A stretch of 41,204 nt of DNA from an uncultured Porphyromonadaceae bacterium (GTDB lineage Bacteria; Bacteroidota; Bacteroidia; Bacteroidales; Muribaculaceae), in assembly GCA_900544305.1 (NCBI GenBank), contig UQUV01000028.1, forward strand, positions 1 through 41,204. The letters run 5' to 3'. A model generated the notes under the pieces. It ran no database searches, was not told where the DNA came from, and saw only the letters and a program-made list of their open reading frames with translations. This document shows positions 8,882 to 15,843 of this stretch, piece after piece; within the stretch, counting starts at the first letter, position 1; each line of letters starts with the position of its first letter. The position numbers were made by a program, and so were the translations under genes.

Positions 8882-8910
8882 TAGCACTAAAAAGATTGTG
8901 ACTGATTTAA

Positions 8911-8953
8911 AGAAAAGAAAAAATGGAGCCTCGACTTTCGTCAAAGCTCCATT
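8911..8953 (-). terminator. terminator of the transketolase gene
   Basis: On the minus strand the stem AATGGAGC/GCTCCATT (8946-8953 with 8922-8929) is followed by a T-rich run at 8911-8921. It lies 28 nt after the transketolase stop. Confidence 0.75.
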
Positions 8954-8980
8954 CTTTATGCATGATTATTTTTATCAAAT

Positions 8981-11023
8981 TTATTTACCGTAGTCTGCCA
9001 AGTATTCCTTGATTTCCTTAACTGTTGACTCTACGTTGAAACCAAACTTTTCTTCCAACACTTTGTAAGGTGCAGAATATCCGAAATGGTCAAGACCACA
9101 AGCACGGCCATTAGCACCAACAATACGAATCAATGAAGAAGGAAGACCGGAAGTCTTGCCATAGACAGGCTTGTCTTTCGGAACCAAAGATTCACGATAT
9201 TCAGCTGGCTGGTTGCAGAACAAGCCAATAGACGGAACTGATACCACACGGGCATTAATACCTTCTGCCTTCAATACTTCGGCTGATTTAATCAACAGCA
9301 TGACGTCAGAACCATTACCGACAAGCACAACATCCGGATTTTCGCAGTTGACAACAGCATAACCGCCCTTTTCCATTTGAAGCGCATCCGCATAACGGTC
9401 GCCAGATTCAGAAGGAAGATCTTCCACATCCTGACGAGTCAGAATCAAGCCGGTCGGAGTGTCTGTATTCTCCATTGCCATCTTCCAAGCCACTGTTGTT
9501 TCAGCACTGTCGGCAGGACGAAGCACCAGCATACTGTTTTTACCCTTATGGTTTTTCAATTCTTCCAAAAGACGAATTTGAGCTTCCTGCTCAACCGGTT
9601 CGTGAGTTGGACCATCTTCACCCACACGGAACGAGTCATGTGTCCAAACGAACTTCACCGGTAACCGCATCAACGCTGTCATACGGATAGCCGGTTTCAT
9701 ATAGTCGGAGAATACGAAGAACGTACCGCAAGCAGCAAACATACCACCATGCAGCACTATACCGTTCATTATAGAGGCCATCGTCAATTCAGCCACACCC
9801 GACTGCAAGAAGCGTCCGGCAAAGTTACCCGGAGTAATCAGGCTACCGCACTTTTTGATAAATGCTTCAGTCTTGTCACTATTTGACAAGTCGGCTGACG
9901 AAACCACCATGTTCTTCAATTTCTCACCCAAAACGGCCAAGACATCAGCAGAAGCCGTACGGGTTGCCACATTCGGTTTGTGAGCAATTGCCTTATAGTC
10001 GATTTCTGGAATTTTTCCGTCAATCCAGTTTTGCAATTCAGCTGCCAATTCAGGATTTTCAGCAGCCCAAGCAGCAAAAGCGGCTTTACGTTCAGCTGCA
10101 ATCGCCTTCAATTCTTCACGGCGCTGTGCGTATAGTTCTTTGGTTTCATCCCAAATAATCCATGGATTTTCAGGATTACCGCCGAGATTTTCTACTGTCT
10201 TTTCGTAGCTTGCACCCGACTTGCTGATAGGATTTCCGTGAGTGCTTGTCTTGAACTCATAGTTCTCACCGTCGGCAGTCACACAGCCCTTACCCATTAT
10301 CGTATTACCGATAATCAAAGTCGGACGTTTTTCTTCGTTCAACGCATTTTCCAATGCGCCGGCTATTTCAATCGGATTGTTACCATCGATTTCAATTACG
10401 TTCCAGTTCCATGCACGGTATTTTGCAGCTGTATCTTCTGCAGAAACCTCGCTTACCATAGTAGCAAGCTGCACCTTGTTGCTGTCGTAGAACATAATCA
10501 AATTGTTCAAACCCAAGAAACCGGCAATACGTCCGGCACCTTGAGAAATCTCTTCCTGAATACCGCCGTCAGAAATAAACGCAAAAGTCTTGTGAGCTAC
10601 AACTTCACCGAAACGTGCGGCAATACAGCGTTCTGCGATAGCAGCACCAACAGCCATGGCATGTCCCTGTCCGAGCGGACCTGAACCGTTTTCAATACCA
10701 CGGGTAAAATCCACTTCCGGGTGTCCCGGAGTCGCACTCTGCCACTGACGGAAGTTTTTCAAATCGTCGATGCTATAGCGTCCGCACATGGCAAGTACGC
10801 CATACAACATCGGTGACATGTGACCTGGATCCAAGAAGAAACGGTCTCTTGCGAACCATGTTGGATCTTCCGGGTCATATACTAAATATTTGGAATATAA
10901 CACGTTTGTAAAATCAGTACCGCCCATAGAGCCACCAGGGTGTCCTGACTTCGCTGCCTCGACCATTGCCGCTTCCAAAATACGGATATTGTCGGCCACC
11001 TTATTCATTACATTTACATCCAT
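8981..11023 (-). CDS. tkt: transketolase
   Basis: A cytoplasmic thiamine-diphosphate enzyme that moves two-carbon units between sugar phosphates in the non-oxidative pentose phosphate pathway. The 680-residue length and order of domains are typical: an N-terminal TPP-binding domain (SGHPGGSMGG at 26-35, DPGHMSP at 65-71, GPLGQG at 115-120), a central pyrimidine domain (HDSFRVGEDGPTHEP near 480) and a C-terminal domain. The thiamine motif begins SDGG at 151-154 rather than the more usual GDG; the following YDSN at 179-182 fits its distal end. It is alone: terminators lie both downstream (8911-8953) and upstream (11100-11141, ending the MFS gene). Confidence 0.96.
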   Translation of the reverse strand: MDVNVMNKVADNIRILEAAMVEAAKSGHPGGSMGGTDFTNVLYSKYLVYDPEDPTWFARDRFFLDPGHMSPMLYGVLAMCGRYSIDDLKNFRQWQSATPGHPEVDFTRGIENGSGPLGQGHAMAVGAAIAERCIAARFGEVVAHKTFAFISDGGIQEEISQGAGRIAGFLGLNNLIMFYDSNKVQLATMVSEVSAEDTAAKYRAWNWNVIEIDGNNPIEIAGALENALNEEKRPTLIIGNTIMGKGCVTADGENYEFKTSTHGNPISKSGASYEKTVENLGGNPENPWIIWDETKELYAQRREELKAIAAERKAAFAAWAAENPELAAELQNWIDGKIPEIDYKAIAHKPNVATRTASADVLAVLGEKLKNMVVSSADLSNSDKTEAFIKKCGSLITPGNFAGRFLQSGVAELTMASIMNGIVLHGGMFAACGTFFVFSDYMKPAIRMTALMRLPVKFVWTHDSFRVGEDGPTHEPVEQEAQIRLLEELKNHKGKNSMLVLRPADSAETTVAWKMAMENTDTPTGLILTRQDVEDLPSESGDRYADALQMEKGGYAVVNCENPDVVLVGNGSDVMLLIKSAEVLKAEGINARVVSVPSIGLFCNQPAEYRESLVPKDKPVYGKTSGLPSSLIRIVGANGRACGLDHFGYSAPYKVLEEKFGFNVESTVKEIKEYLADYGK

Positions 11024-11058
11024 TGATACTTAGAGGTTGAGAATGTTAATAACAAGTG

Positions 11059-11066
11059 CGAAATTA
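11059..11066 (-). promoter_or_regulatory. possible -7 box of the transketolase promoter
   Basis: Minus-strand TAATTTCG, one mismatch from TAnnTTTG, lies about 35 nt before the ATG. No good -33 box is seen. Confidence 0.25.
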
Positions 11067-11099
11067 CGAAATTTTGTTCAATAACCGAAATATTCCCTC

Positions 11100-11141
11100 A
11101 AAAAAAGCCCGCCCCGTGCTCTTTTTCAGAGTACGGGGCGG
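11100..11141 (-). terminator. terminator of the MFS transporter gene
   Basis: A 13-bp GC-rich stem (11109-11121 with 11129-11141, one G-U pair) and 7-nt loop; on the minus strand it is followed by a T-run at 11100-11106. It lies 36 nt after the transporter stop. Confidence 0.88.
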
Positions 11142-11176
11142 AATCTATTTATTTACTGTTTCGTCAGAATCGGAGA

Positions 11177-12469
11177 TTAATCGTCAGCTCTTTTGCTTAC
11201 CTTGCTGCCAATCAAAGAATAGAACAACAGGTAACCAACAGCTACAACAAGTACCCAATAGCTGCTCAAGTAACCGGCTGCGTCAGCAACTGCACCCTGA
11301 ACCAACGGAAGGATACCGCCACCGCAAACCATTACCATAAAGAAACCAGAAGCAACAGCTGTATACTTGCCAAGGCCTTCAACCGCAAGGTTGAAGATAC
11401 CACCCCACATTACGGATGTACACAAACCGCAGAGGATGAAGAACAAGATGCTGACAGGAGCTTCAACCGTCATGAATGACAATGTAGAAGATACGCCCGG
11501 AACAGAAACGGTAACGTCGGCCGGAACCATAATAGCTGCAATCAACAGAACGATAGCCAAAGAAGATACAGCCACCAACATTGTCTTACTTGAAATCTTA
11601 GCACCGAGTGCACCGCCCAACAAACGGCCTACGAGCATCAGCAACCAGTACATACCCACCAACGAACCTGCAACAGCTGCCGGAATACCCAATTCGTTTG
11701 TCATATAAAGGTTAGCGATATTAGGAATACCAACTTCGATACCTACATACAAGAAGATAGCTACGATACCACCGATATAGTGGCGGAACTTGAATACGCC
11801 AGACAAAGAAACCTTGTCTTCTTTACCCTTGTCCTTATTGTTCTTCATTTCTTCCAAAATCGGTTCCGGAAGTTTAGAAAGAACCAAAACAATGAAAGCA
11901 ACTGCGAAAATAGCCATTGCAATATAAAGAGCGGTACGAGCGTCAACCAATGTACATTCCTTGATATTGTCACCCATCAAATAACCAACAAGTACCGGGC
12001 AGATTGTAGCGGCCAATGAATTGGTAGCACCACCGAACTGAATCAACTGATTACCTTTTTTACCACCACCACCAAGAGTGTTCAACATCGGGTTCACTAC
12101 TGTGTTCAACATACACATGGAGAAACCGGCAACAAATGCACCGCACAAATAAACACCGAAGATAGATTCATTTTCGAGGTAGCTGGAAAGGAACATCAAC
12201 ACAACGCCAACCAAACCTACGAGTACAGCCAAAATAGCTGAGAAACGGTAACCCTTCTTTTGAAGAATCATACCGGCTGGCAATCCCATGAATGCATAGG
12301 CAATAAAGTTAGCGGCATTACCCAACTGTGACTGGAAGTTGGAAAGTGACAACTGTTCTTTCAAAATAACGCCGAATGGATTCTGAAATCCGGTCACGAA
12401 TGAAATCATCGCGAACAAAAAGAACATTACAACAATAGGCAATGTATAATTCTTTTTTTCCTGTAACAT
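11177..12469 (-). CDS. sugar MFS transporter (FHS family, FucP/GluP-like)
   Basis: A 430-residue inner-membrane permease with about twelve predicted transmembrane helices, of the fucose-galactose-glucose:H+ symporter type. Helix 1 is preceded by MLQEKKNYTLP and is followed by SFVTGFQNPFGVILKEQ; the FxxxGF-N pattern and GLPAGMILQKKGYR loop are typical of FHS proteins. NTVVNPMLNTLGGGGKKGNQLIQFGGATNSL in the middle matches the family's conserved TM4-TM5 region. It is transcribed alone and ends at a strong terminator. Substrate is probably a hexose such as glucose or galactose, but fucose or another sugar is not excluded. No sugar-catabolic gene is directly linked. Confidence 0.88.
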   Translation of the reverse strand: MLQEKKNYTLPIVVMFFLFAMISFVTGFQNPFGVILKEQLSLSNFQSQLGNAANFIAYAFMGLPAGMILQKKGYRFSAILAVLVGLVGVVLMFLSSYLENESIFGVYLCGAFVAGFSMCMLNTVVNPMLNTLGGGGKKGNQLIQFGGATNSLAATICPVLVGYLMGDNIKECTLVDARTALYIAMAIFAVAFIVLVLSKLPEPILEEMKNNKDKGKEDKVSLSGVFKFRHYIGGIVAIFLYVGIEVGIPNIANLYMTNELGIPAAVAGSLVGMYWLLMLVGRLLGGALGAKISSKTMLVAVSSLAIVLLIAAIMVPADVTVSVPGVSSTLSFMTVEAPVSILFFILCGLCTSVMWGGIFNLAVEGLGKYTAVASGFFMVMVCGGGILPLVQGAVADAAGYLSSYWVLVVAVGYLLFYSLIGSKVSKRADD

Positions 12470-12534
12470 AAATTTAGATTTTAAAGTATGAATAAATAAT
12501 TGATAACTCTCTGGTTACTTAATTGTTTTTAAAA

Positions 12535-12562
12535 GTAAAGTATTTTTTCGAACGGAGTACAA
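12535..12562 (-). promoter_or_regulatory. possible promoter of the MFS gene
   Basis: Minus-strand TTG (12560-12562), 17 nt spacer, TACTTTAC (12535-12542). Both spacing and the last base differ from consensus, so support is weak. Confidence 0.25.
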
Positions 12563-12605
12563 TGACGTGCATTAATTTTATCTTTTTTTAAGACACCACG
12601 AATTC

Positions 12606-13277
12606 TTAATACTGTCTTTCTCCAAAAATCGAATGTCCGACACGGACCAACGTACTACCCTCTTCCACAGCAATCTGATAATCATCGCTCATCCCCATGC
12701 TGATTTCCCGAAAGCAATCCGAGTCATGCAGACACCCTTCATGCAAAAGGTCAAACACTTGCTTTATTTTCCGGAATTCAGCCCGAATCTCATTTTCATC
12801 GTCGGTATTGGTTGCCATGCCCATCACTCCACAAACCCGCACATGGGTAAGTTCAGCCAGCACGCCACTCTCTACCATTGCCACACATTCGTCGGCTGTC
12901 ATTCCATATTTCGTTTCTTCCTGTGCCACATGCAGCTGCAACAACACGTCTACGACACGTCCGGCACGCTCCGCCTCGCTGTCAACAACCCGCAGCAACT
13001 TTTCACTGTCAATGCTGTGAATCATTGCTACATAAGGCACAATTGCCCGTACCTTGTTTGTCTGCAAATGACCGATAAAGTGCCATTTGACATCGTCGGG
13101 CATCTGTCCCACCTTCTGCAAAAGTTCCTGCGCACGGCTTTCTCCAAAAATTCGTTGTCCGGCATCATAGGCCTCGCGCAGCAATTCAACAGGATGGAAC
13201 TTGGAAACAGCGACAAGACCCACTCCTTTTGGGAGTGAATCCTGCAGTTTCCTGATATTTTCTTTTACGTTTATCAT
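12606..13277 (-). CDS. YggS-family pyridoxal-phosphate homeostasis protein
   Basis: A cytoplasmic PLP-binding protein (alanine-racemase N-terminal fold) that takes part in vitamin B6 homeostasis; no racemase activity is expected. The protein has 223 residues. The PLP lysine is K26 in GLVAVSK; later family motifs include FGESRAQE, WHFIGHLQTNK and, near the end, SMGMSDDYQIAVEEGSTLVRVG. I chose the ATG at 13277 because a strong AGGAGG sits just before it, at the end of the DUF4494 gene; an open extension to 13364 only overlaps that gene. YggS and DUF4494 are therefore probably translationally coupled. Confidence 0.93.
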   Translation of the reverse strand: MINVKENIRKLQDSLPKGVGLVAVSKFHPVELLREAYDAGQRIFGESRAQELLQKVGQMPDDVKWHFIGHLQTNKVRAIVPYVAMIHSIDSEKLLRVVDSEAERAGRVVDVLLQLHVAQEETKYGMTADECVAMVESGVLAELTHVRVCGVMGMATNTDDENEIRAEFRKIKQVFDLLHEGCLHDSDCFREISMGMSDDYQIAVEEGSTLVRVGHSIFGERQY

Positions 13278-13278
13278 T

Positions 13279-13734
13279 TTAAGCCTCCTGATCTGCAGCC
13301 GTGCCGCCGAGGTTAGCCTGATATACGTCCATAATAGCAGTTTCTGTAATAGATGCCACTTCAAAATCAGACATCGTACCCTTCATTCCTGCCATGAAAT
13401 TATCAAAAGCCTTCTTGAAATCGGCAGCCTGTACCATGATATAGTTGGCTGTTTTTTTCTCAACGGCTGTCTTTTCGTCGATTGTAACGAAGTTCACCTT
13501 CACTCTGTACCAACGGTCACCTTCTTCATCCCAAAAGATTTCAGCCGTATTTGTACGCTTAACGGCAGTAACCTTGAAATCACCCGAAATAAACGGTGTT
13601 ATTTCTTCTATGATACGAGCTTCAGCTTCTGTAAACGACAAGGCGTCAACCAAGTACGGTTCTGTAACGGTTTTTTGTTGACCATTTTCCGCCAATTTGT
13701 CGTATTTTACTTTACATTCAAACCATGTTGCCAT
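13279..13734 (-). CDS. DUF4494 domain-containing protein
   Basis: A 151-residue soluble protein of the Bacteroidetes-restricted DUF4494 family, function unknown. It begins MATWFECKVKYDK and has the usual core with ALSFTEAEARI near 31-41, EEGDRWYRVKV near 70-80 and EKKTANYIMVQA near 91-102. There is no signal peptide or membrane segment. It is the first gene of a two-gene unit; its stop lies 1 nt from the start of yggS and carries the ribosome-binding site for that gene. A link with PLP biology is suggested only by this coupling. A TAAATTTG box lies at 13761-13768. Confidence 0.85.
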   Translation of the reverse strand: MATWFECKVKYDKLAENGQQKTVTEPYLVDALSFTEAEARIIEEITPFISGDFKVTAVKRTNTAEIFWDEEGDRWYRVKVNFVTIDEKTAVEKKTANYIMVQAADFKKAFDNFMAGMKGTMSDFEVASITETAIMDVYQANLGGTAADQEA

Positions 13735-13760
13735 TTTTACCTTTCATTAAAATTACGGCA

Positions 13761-13768
13761 CAAATTTA
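13761..13768 (-). promoter_or_regulatory. -7 box of the DUF4494-yggS promoter
   Basis: Minus-strand TAAATTTG matches TAnnTTTG, 26 nt before the ATG at 13734. No clear -33 box. Confidence 0.35.
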
Positions 13769-13920
13769 ATAAAATAAATTTCATTGAGAGCGATTACAGC
13801 TTTTATTTTATCGGTATTTTCTCGACGAAAGGTTAAAAGCCGGAGAACTTTTAAACATATTAAAATTTGAAAGTATCCTTAGTTCCACATTCCAAATTGA
13901 GGAAGTGATATTTCTTTTTC

Positions 13921-13963
13921 AGTTTTATTATTTCATCTCCGTTCGCCTTTCGCTATCTTTTTA
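13921..13963 (+). repeat. imperfect promoter-like repeat, copy A
   Basis: About 36 of 44 aligned positions match copy B at 14004-14047. Its box reads TATCTTTT rather than TATCTTTG, so it may be a decayed promoter. It shares CGCCTTTC and CTATCTTT with the other copies. Confidence 0.6.
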
Positions 13964-14003
13964 GAAGATAGGAAGCGGCTCGGGATAAAAAATAATTGAA
14001 ACA

Positions 14004-14047
14004 AGTTTCATTATTTTATTCTCCACTCGCCTTTCACTATCTTTGCA
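14004..14047 (+). repeat. imperfect promoter-like repeat, copy B (promoter of the DUF7477-like gene)
   Basis: Contains TATCTTTG at 14038-14045, a perfect -7 box, 22 nt before the ATG at 14068. The last 22 nt (14026-14047) are identical to 19641-19662, in front of the YigZ gene. No TTTG -33 box is present; the upstream conserved piece is T-rich. Confidence 0.6.
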
Positions 14048-14067
14048 TTACTAAAATGATTTAGACT

Positions 14068-15405
14068 ATGAATAAAACACTATCAGTTTTCATCCTTTTT
14101 TGGTTTTGCCTGTCCGCCTCAGCCGGGAGCAAAATCATCATTGCAGGAAGCGACAAACCGTACAGCAGCCAGACATGGTTTTACAGCGGCTCTGGCAATG
14201 GACTTCAACAACAAAAAATATCCGACAACTGGGATGAAGGAAGACGAATCACATCCGCTGCCTATACACCTTTCGGATGGTTTATTGCCATGAGCAGCAA
14301 CAGCGGGTACACCCGCCAGACCTATCACTATGCCAGCGAATGGCCAAGTGACTGGATTTCGGAAAATTATCAAAAAGGATGCTATGTGACCAACATAACC
14401 CATGGCGACGACAAATGGCTGATTGTCATGTCGGAAGGAACTGGATACACCGACCAGACATTCGTCTATGACACATGGAGTGCTTGCAAAAGTTTCATTT
14501 CCACCCATTGGGACAAAGGCTACCGTATCACGCAGGCTATGCCTTTCAAAGACAAATGGCTTGTATTTATGAGTGCAAACAGTGGTATCGGCATGCAAAC
14601 CTATTCCTTCAGCAATCCGGATGGTATCAGCACACGCATCAAGGAAATTTGGGATGAAGACTATCTCATCCAACTGCTGGAATATGTCAACGGACAGTAT
14701 TTTCTGGTTGGATACAAACCATCAAACGGAAAAAGTGCCCGACAGACCTATAATATAGAAGCCACTTCCCCGTCTTCATTCATCGACGAACAATGGGAAA
14801 AGGACAACAGTATCACTTATATAGGTAGTCTCCACGAGCACAATACCGGCAACTCCTCAACAAACAACAGTTATCAAAACAACGACCAACTCAACTATGA
14901 CAATTACAAACCCTACGAGGTGTTCAAAGTTCAAGAAGGTGACAAGATCATACACAAACAAAAACTTCCATGCATTGGTTGCTACGGCAACAAAACTTGC
15001 CAGCTCTGCCATGGTTCAGGCATGATTGTCGGACTTTATTCATCCATTCCTTGCAGCGCTTGCCTTGGTTCCACCAAATGTTCATTATGCCAAGGCCGAG
15101 GTTACACGATTATTCAGTTGGGCGTGTATGACAAAAACGGCAATATGATAGGAGGAGGCAACGGTGGTTATGTTGCACCATCTCCCAATTACAACAACGG
15201 TGGTGGATATAATGGAGGTGGACACAACTCCGACCGAGTCAGATGCAACAGTTGCTCAGGCACCGGAAAATGCACCGCTTGCGGCGGTTCCGGATTAATG
15301 AAAGGCAGCTATTACTATACGGGTGGAGATGAGTACATCACCGATTGCCCCGTATGCCATGGCAGCGGTAAATGCGGAGTCTGCTATGGCAGAGGCTCCC
15401 TCTAA
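14068..15405 (+). CDS. exported protein with DUF7477-like repeats and two DnaJ-type cysteine modules
   Basis: Function unknown. The signal peptide is residues 1-19 (cleavage after SASA). Residues 25-255 hold about five 45-residue repeats with the pattern W(D/E)-x-(G/D)-Y-x-I-T, W-x-(V/I)-x-M-S and GYT-x-QTY; these resemble the DUF7477 repeat known from plant MUT9-like (casein-kinase-1-like) kinases. After a polar linker come eight CXXC pairs in two modules: C302-C341 and C393-C439, many as CxxCxGxG as in the DnaJ zinc finger, separated by a Gly/Asn-rich linker (362-388). No J domain is present. It is transcribed alone, between the repeat promoter and a terminator. Zinc binding is inferred; cysteines could instead form disulfides in the periplasm. 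Confidence 0.75.
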   Translation: MNKTLSVFILFWFCLSASAGSKIIIAGSDKPYSSQTWFYSGSGNGLQQQKISDNWDEGRRITSAAYTPFGWFIAMSSNSGYTRQTYHYASEWPSDWISENYQKGCYVTNITHGDDKWLIVMSEGTGYTDQTFVYDTWSACKSFISTHWDKGYRITQAMPFKDKWLVFMSANSGIGMQTYSFSNPDGISTRIKEIWDEDYLIQLLEYVNGQYFLVGYKPSNGKSARQTYNIEATSPSSFIDEQWEKDNSITYIGSLHEHNTGNSSTNNSYQNNDQLNYDNYKPYEVFKVQEGDKIIHKQKLPCIGCYGNKTCQLCHGSGMIVGLYSSIPCSACLGSTKCSLCQGRGYTIIQLGVYDKNGNMIGGGNGGYVAPSPNYNNGGGYNGGGHNSDRVRCNSCSGTGKCTACGGSGLMKGSYYYTGGDEYITDCPVCHGSGKCGVCYGRGSL

Positions 15406-15426
15406 TCCAACACAAAAGAACTACAC

Positions 15427-15461
15427 AACCTGCATTCTACAGAAAGGAGTGCAGGTTTTTT
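15427..15461 (+). terminator. terminator after the DUF7477-like gene
   Basis: AACCTGCA (15427-15434) pairs with TGCAGGTT (15450-15457), extended by further pairs inside, and is followed by a T-run to 15461. Confidence 0.8.
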
Positions 15462-15525
15462 CATGAAACATCTTTTTCGTGTAATCAATCCAAAACTGTA
15501 TTAATTATCAAAATTGCGTTTCAAA

Positions 15526-15557
15526 TTTGTTTTTTTCCACAAGAATCTTTAAGTTTG
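15526..15557 (+). promoter_or_regulatory. promoter of DUF4492-cydAB
   Basis: TTTG (15526-15529), exactly 20 nt, then TAAGTTTG (15550-15557): a full match to the Bacteroidetes promoter. The leader to the ATG at 15580 would be about 17 nt. Confidence 0.68.
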
Positions 15558-15579
15558 TAATATCAATTACCGAAATACG

Positions 15580-15828
15580 ATGAAAAAAACAGACCTGACA
15601 TCACCAAACAACCACCAAAACCTGTTTGCCAGGATTTTCTATTTCTATGTAGACGGATTTCGCAACATGACAGTTGGGAAAACTCTTTGGACAATCATAC
15701 TCATCAAACTGTTTGTCATGTTTGTCCTGCTTAAAATATTCCTTTTCCCTGATTTTCTGAGTTCAAAAAGCGACAATGACGAAGGCAAAGCCGATTATGT
15801 CCGCTCGGAACTAATCAAACGCAATTAA
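15580..15828 (+). CDS. DUF4492 domain-containing small membrane protein
   Basis: An 82-residue protein with one clear transmembrane helix (about 37-58, WTIILIKLFVMFVLLKIFLF), a polar N terminus containing FYFYVDGFRNMTVGKTLW, and a charged C-terminal tail. DUF4492 proteins are commonly encoded just before cydA in Bacteroidetes, and this one is, 15 nt upstream. That position and size suggest an accessory subunit or assembly factor of cytochrome bd, like CydX in Proteobacteria, but no sequence similarity to CydX is apparent and the role is inference. Confidence 0.8.
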   Translation: MKKTDLTSPNNHQNLFARIFYFYVDGFRNMTVGKTLWTIILIKLFVMFVLLKIFLFPDFLSSKSDNDEGKADYVRSELIKRN

Positions 15829-15843
15829 TTAACAAATATACTT

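Larger units (their letters stand above)
13735..14067. other. divergent non-coding region with promoter-like repeats
   Basis: This 333-bp gap has no gene. It holds the DUF4494 -7 box (13761-13768) and, toward the plus-strand gene, two imperfect copies of a 43-44 bp promoter-like sequence at 13921-13963 and 14004-14047. The stretch between is A/T-rich with a few short inverted pieces but nothing else I can name. Confidence 0.5.

Noticed and set aside
8824..8910. Small RNA gene between the two convergent terminators
   Set aside because: A hairpin at 8849-8881 exists but I see no promoter, and both neighbours' terminators point into the gap. It is listed only as an inverted repeat.
12633..13238. 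201-residue plus-strand frame across yggS
   Set aside because: Antisense shadow rich in His and Cys; yggS is certain on the other strand.
12606..13364. 252-residue version of YggS
   Set aside because: The extra 29 residues overlap the DUF4494 gene and lack any family match; the ATG at 13277 has a strong ribosome-binding site.
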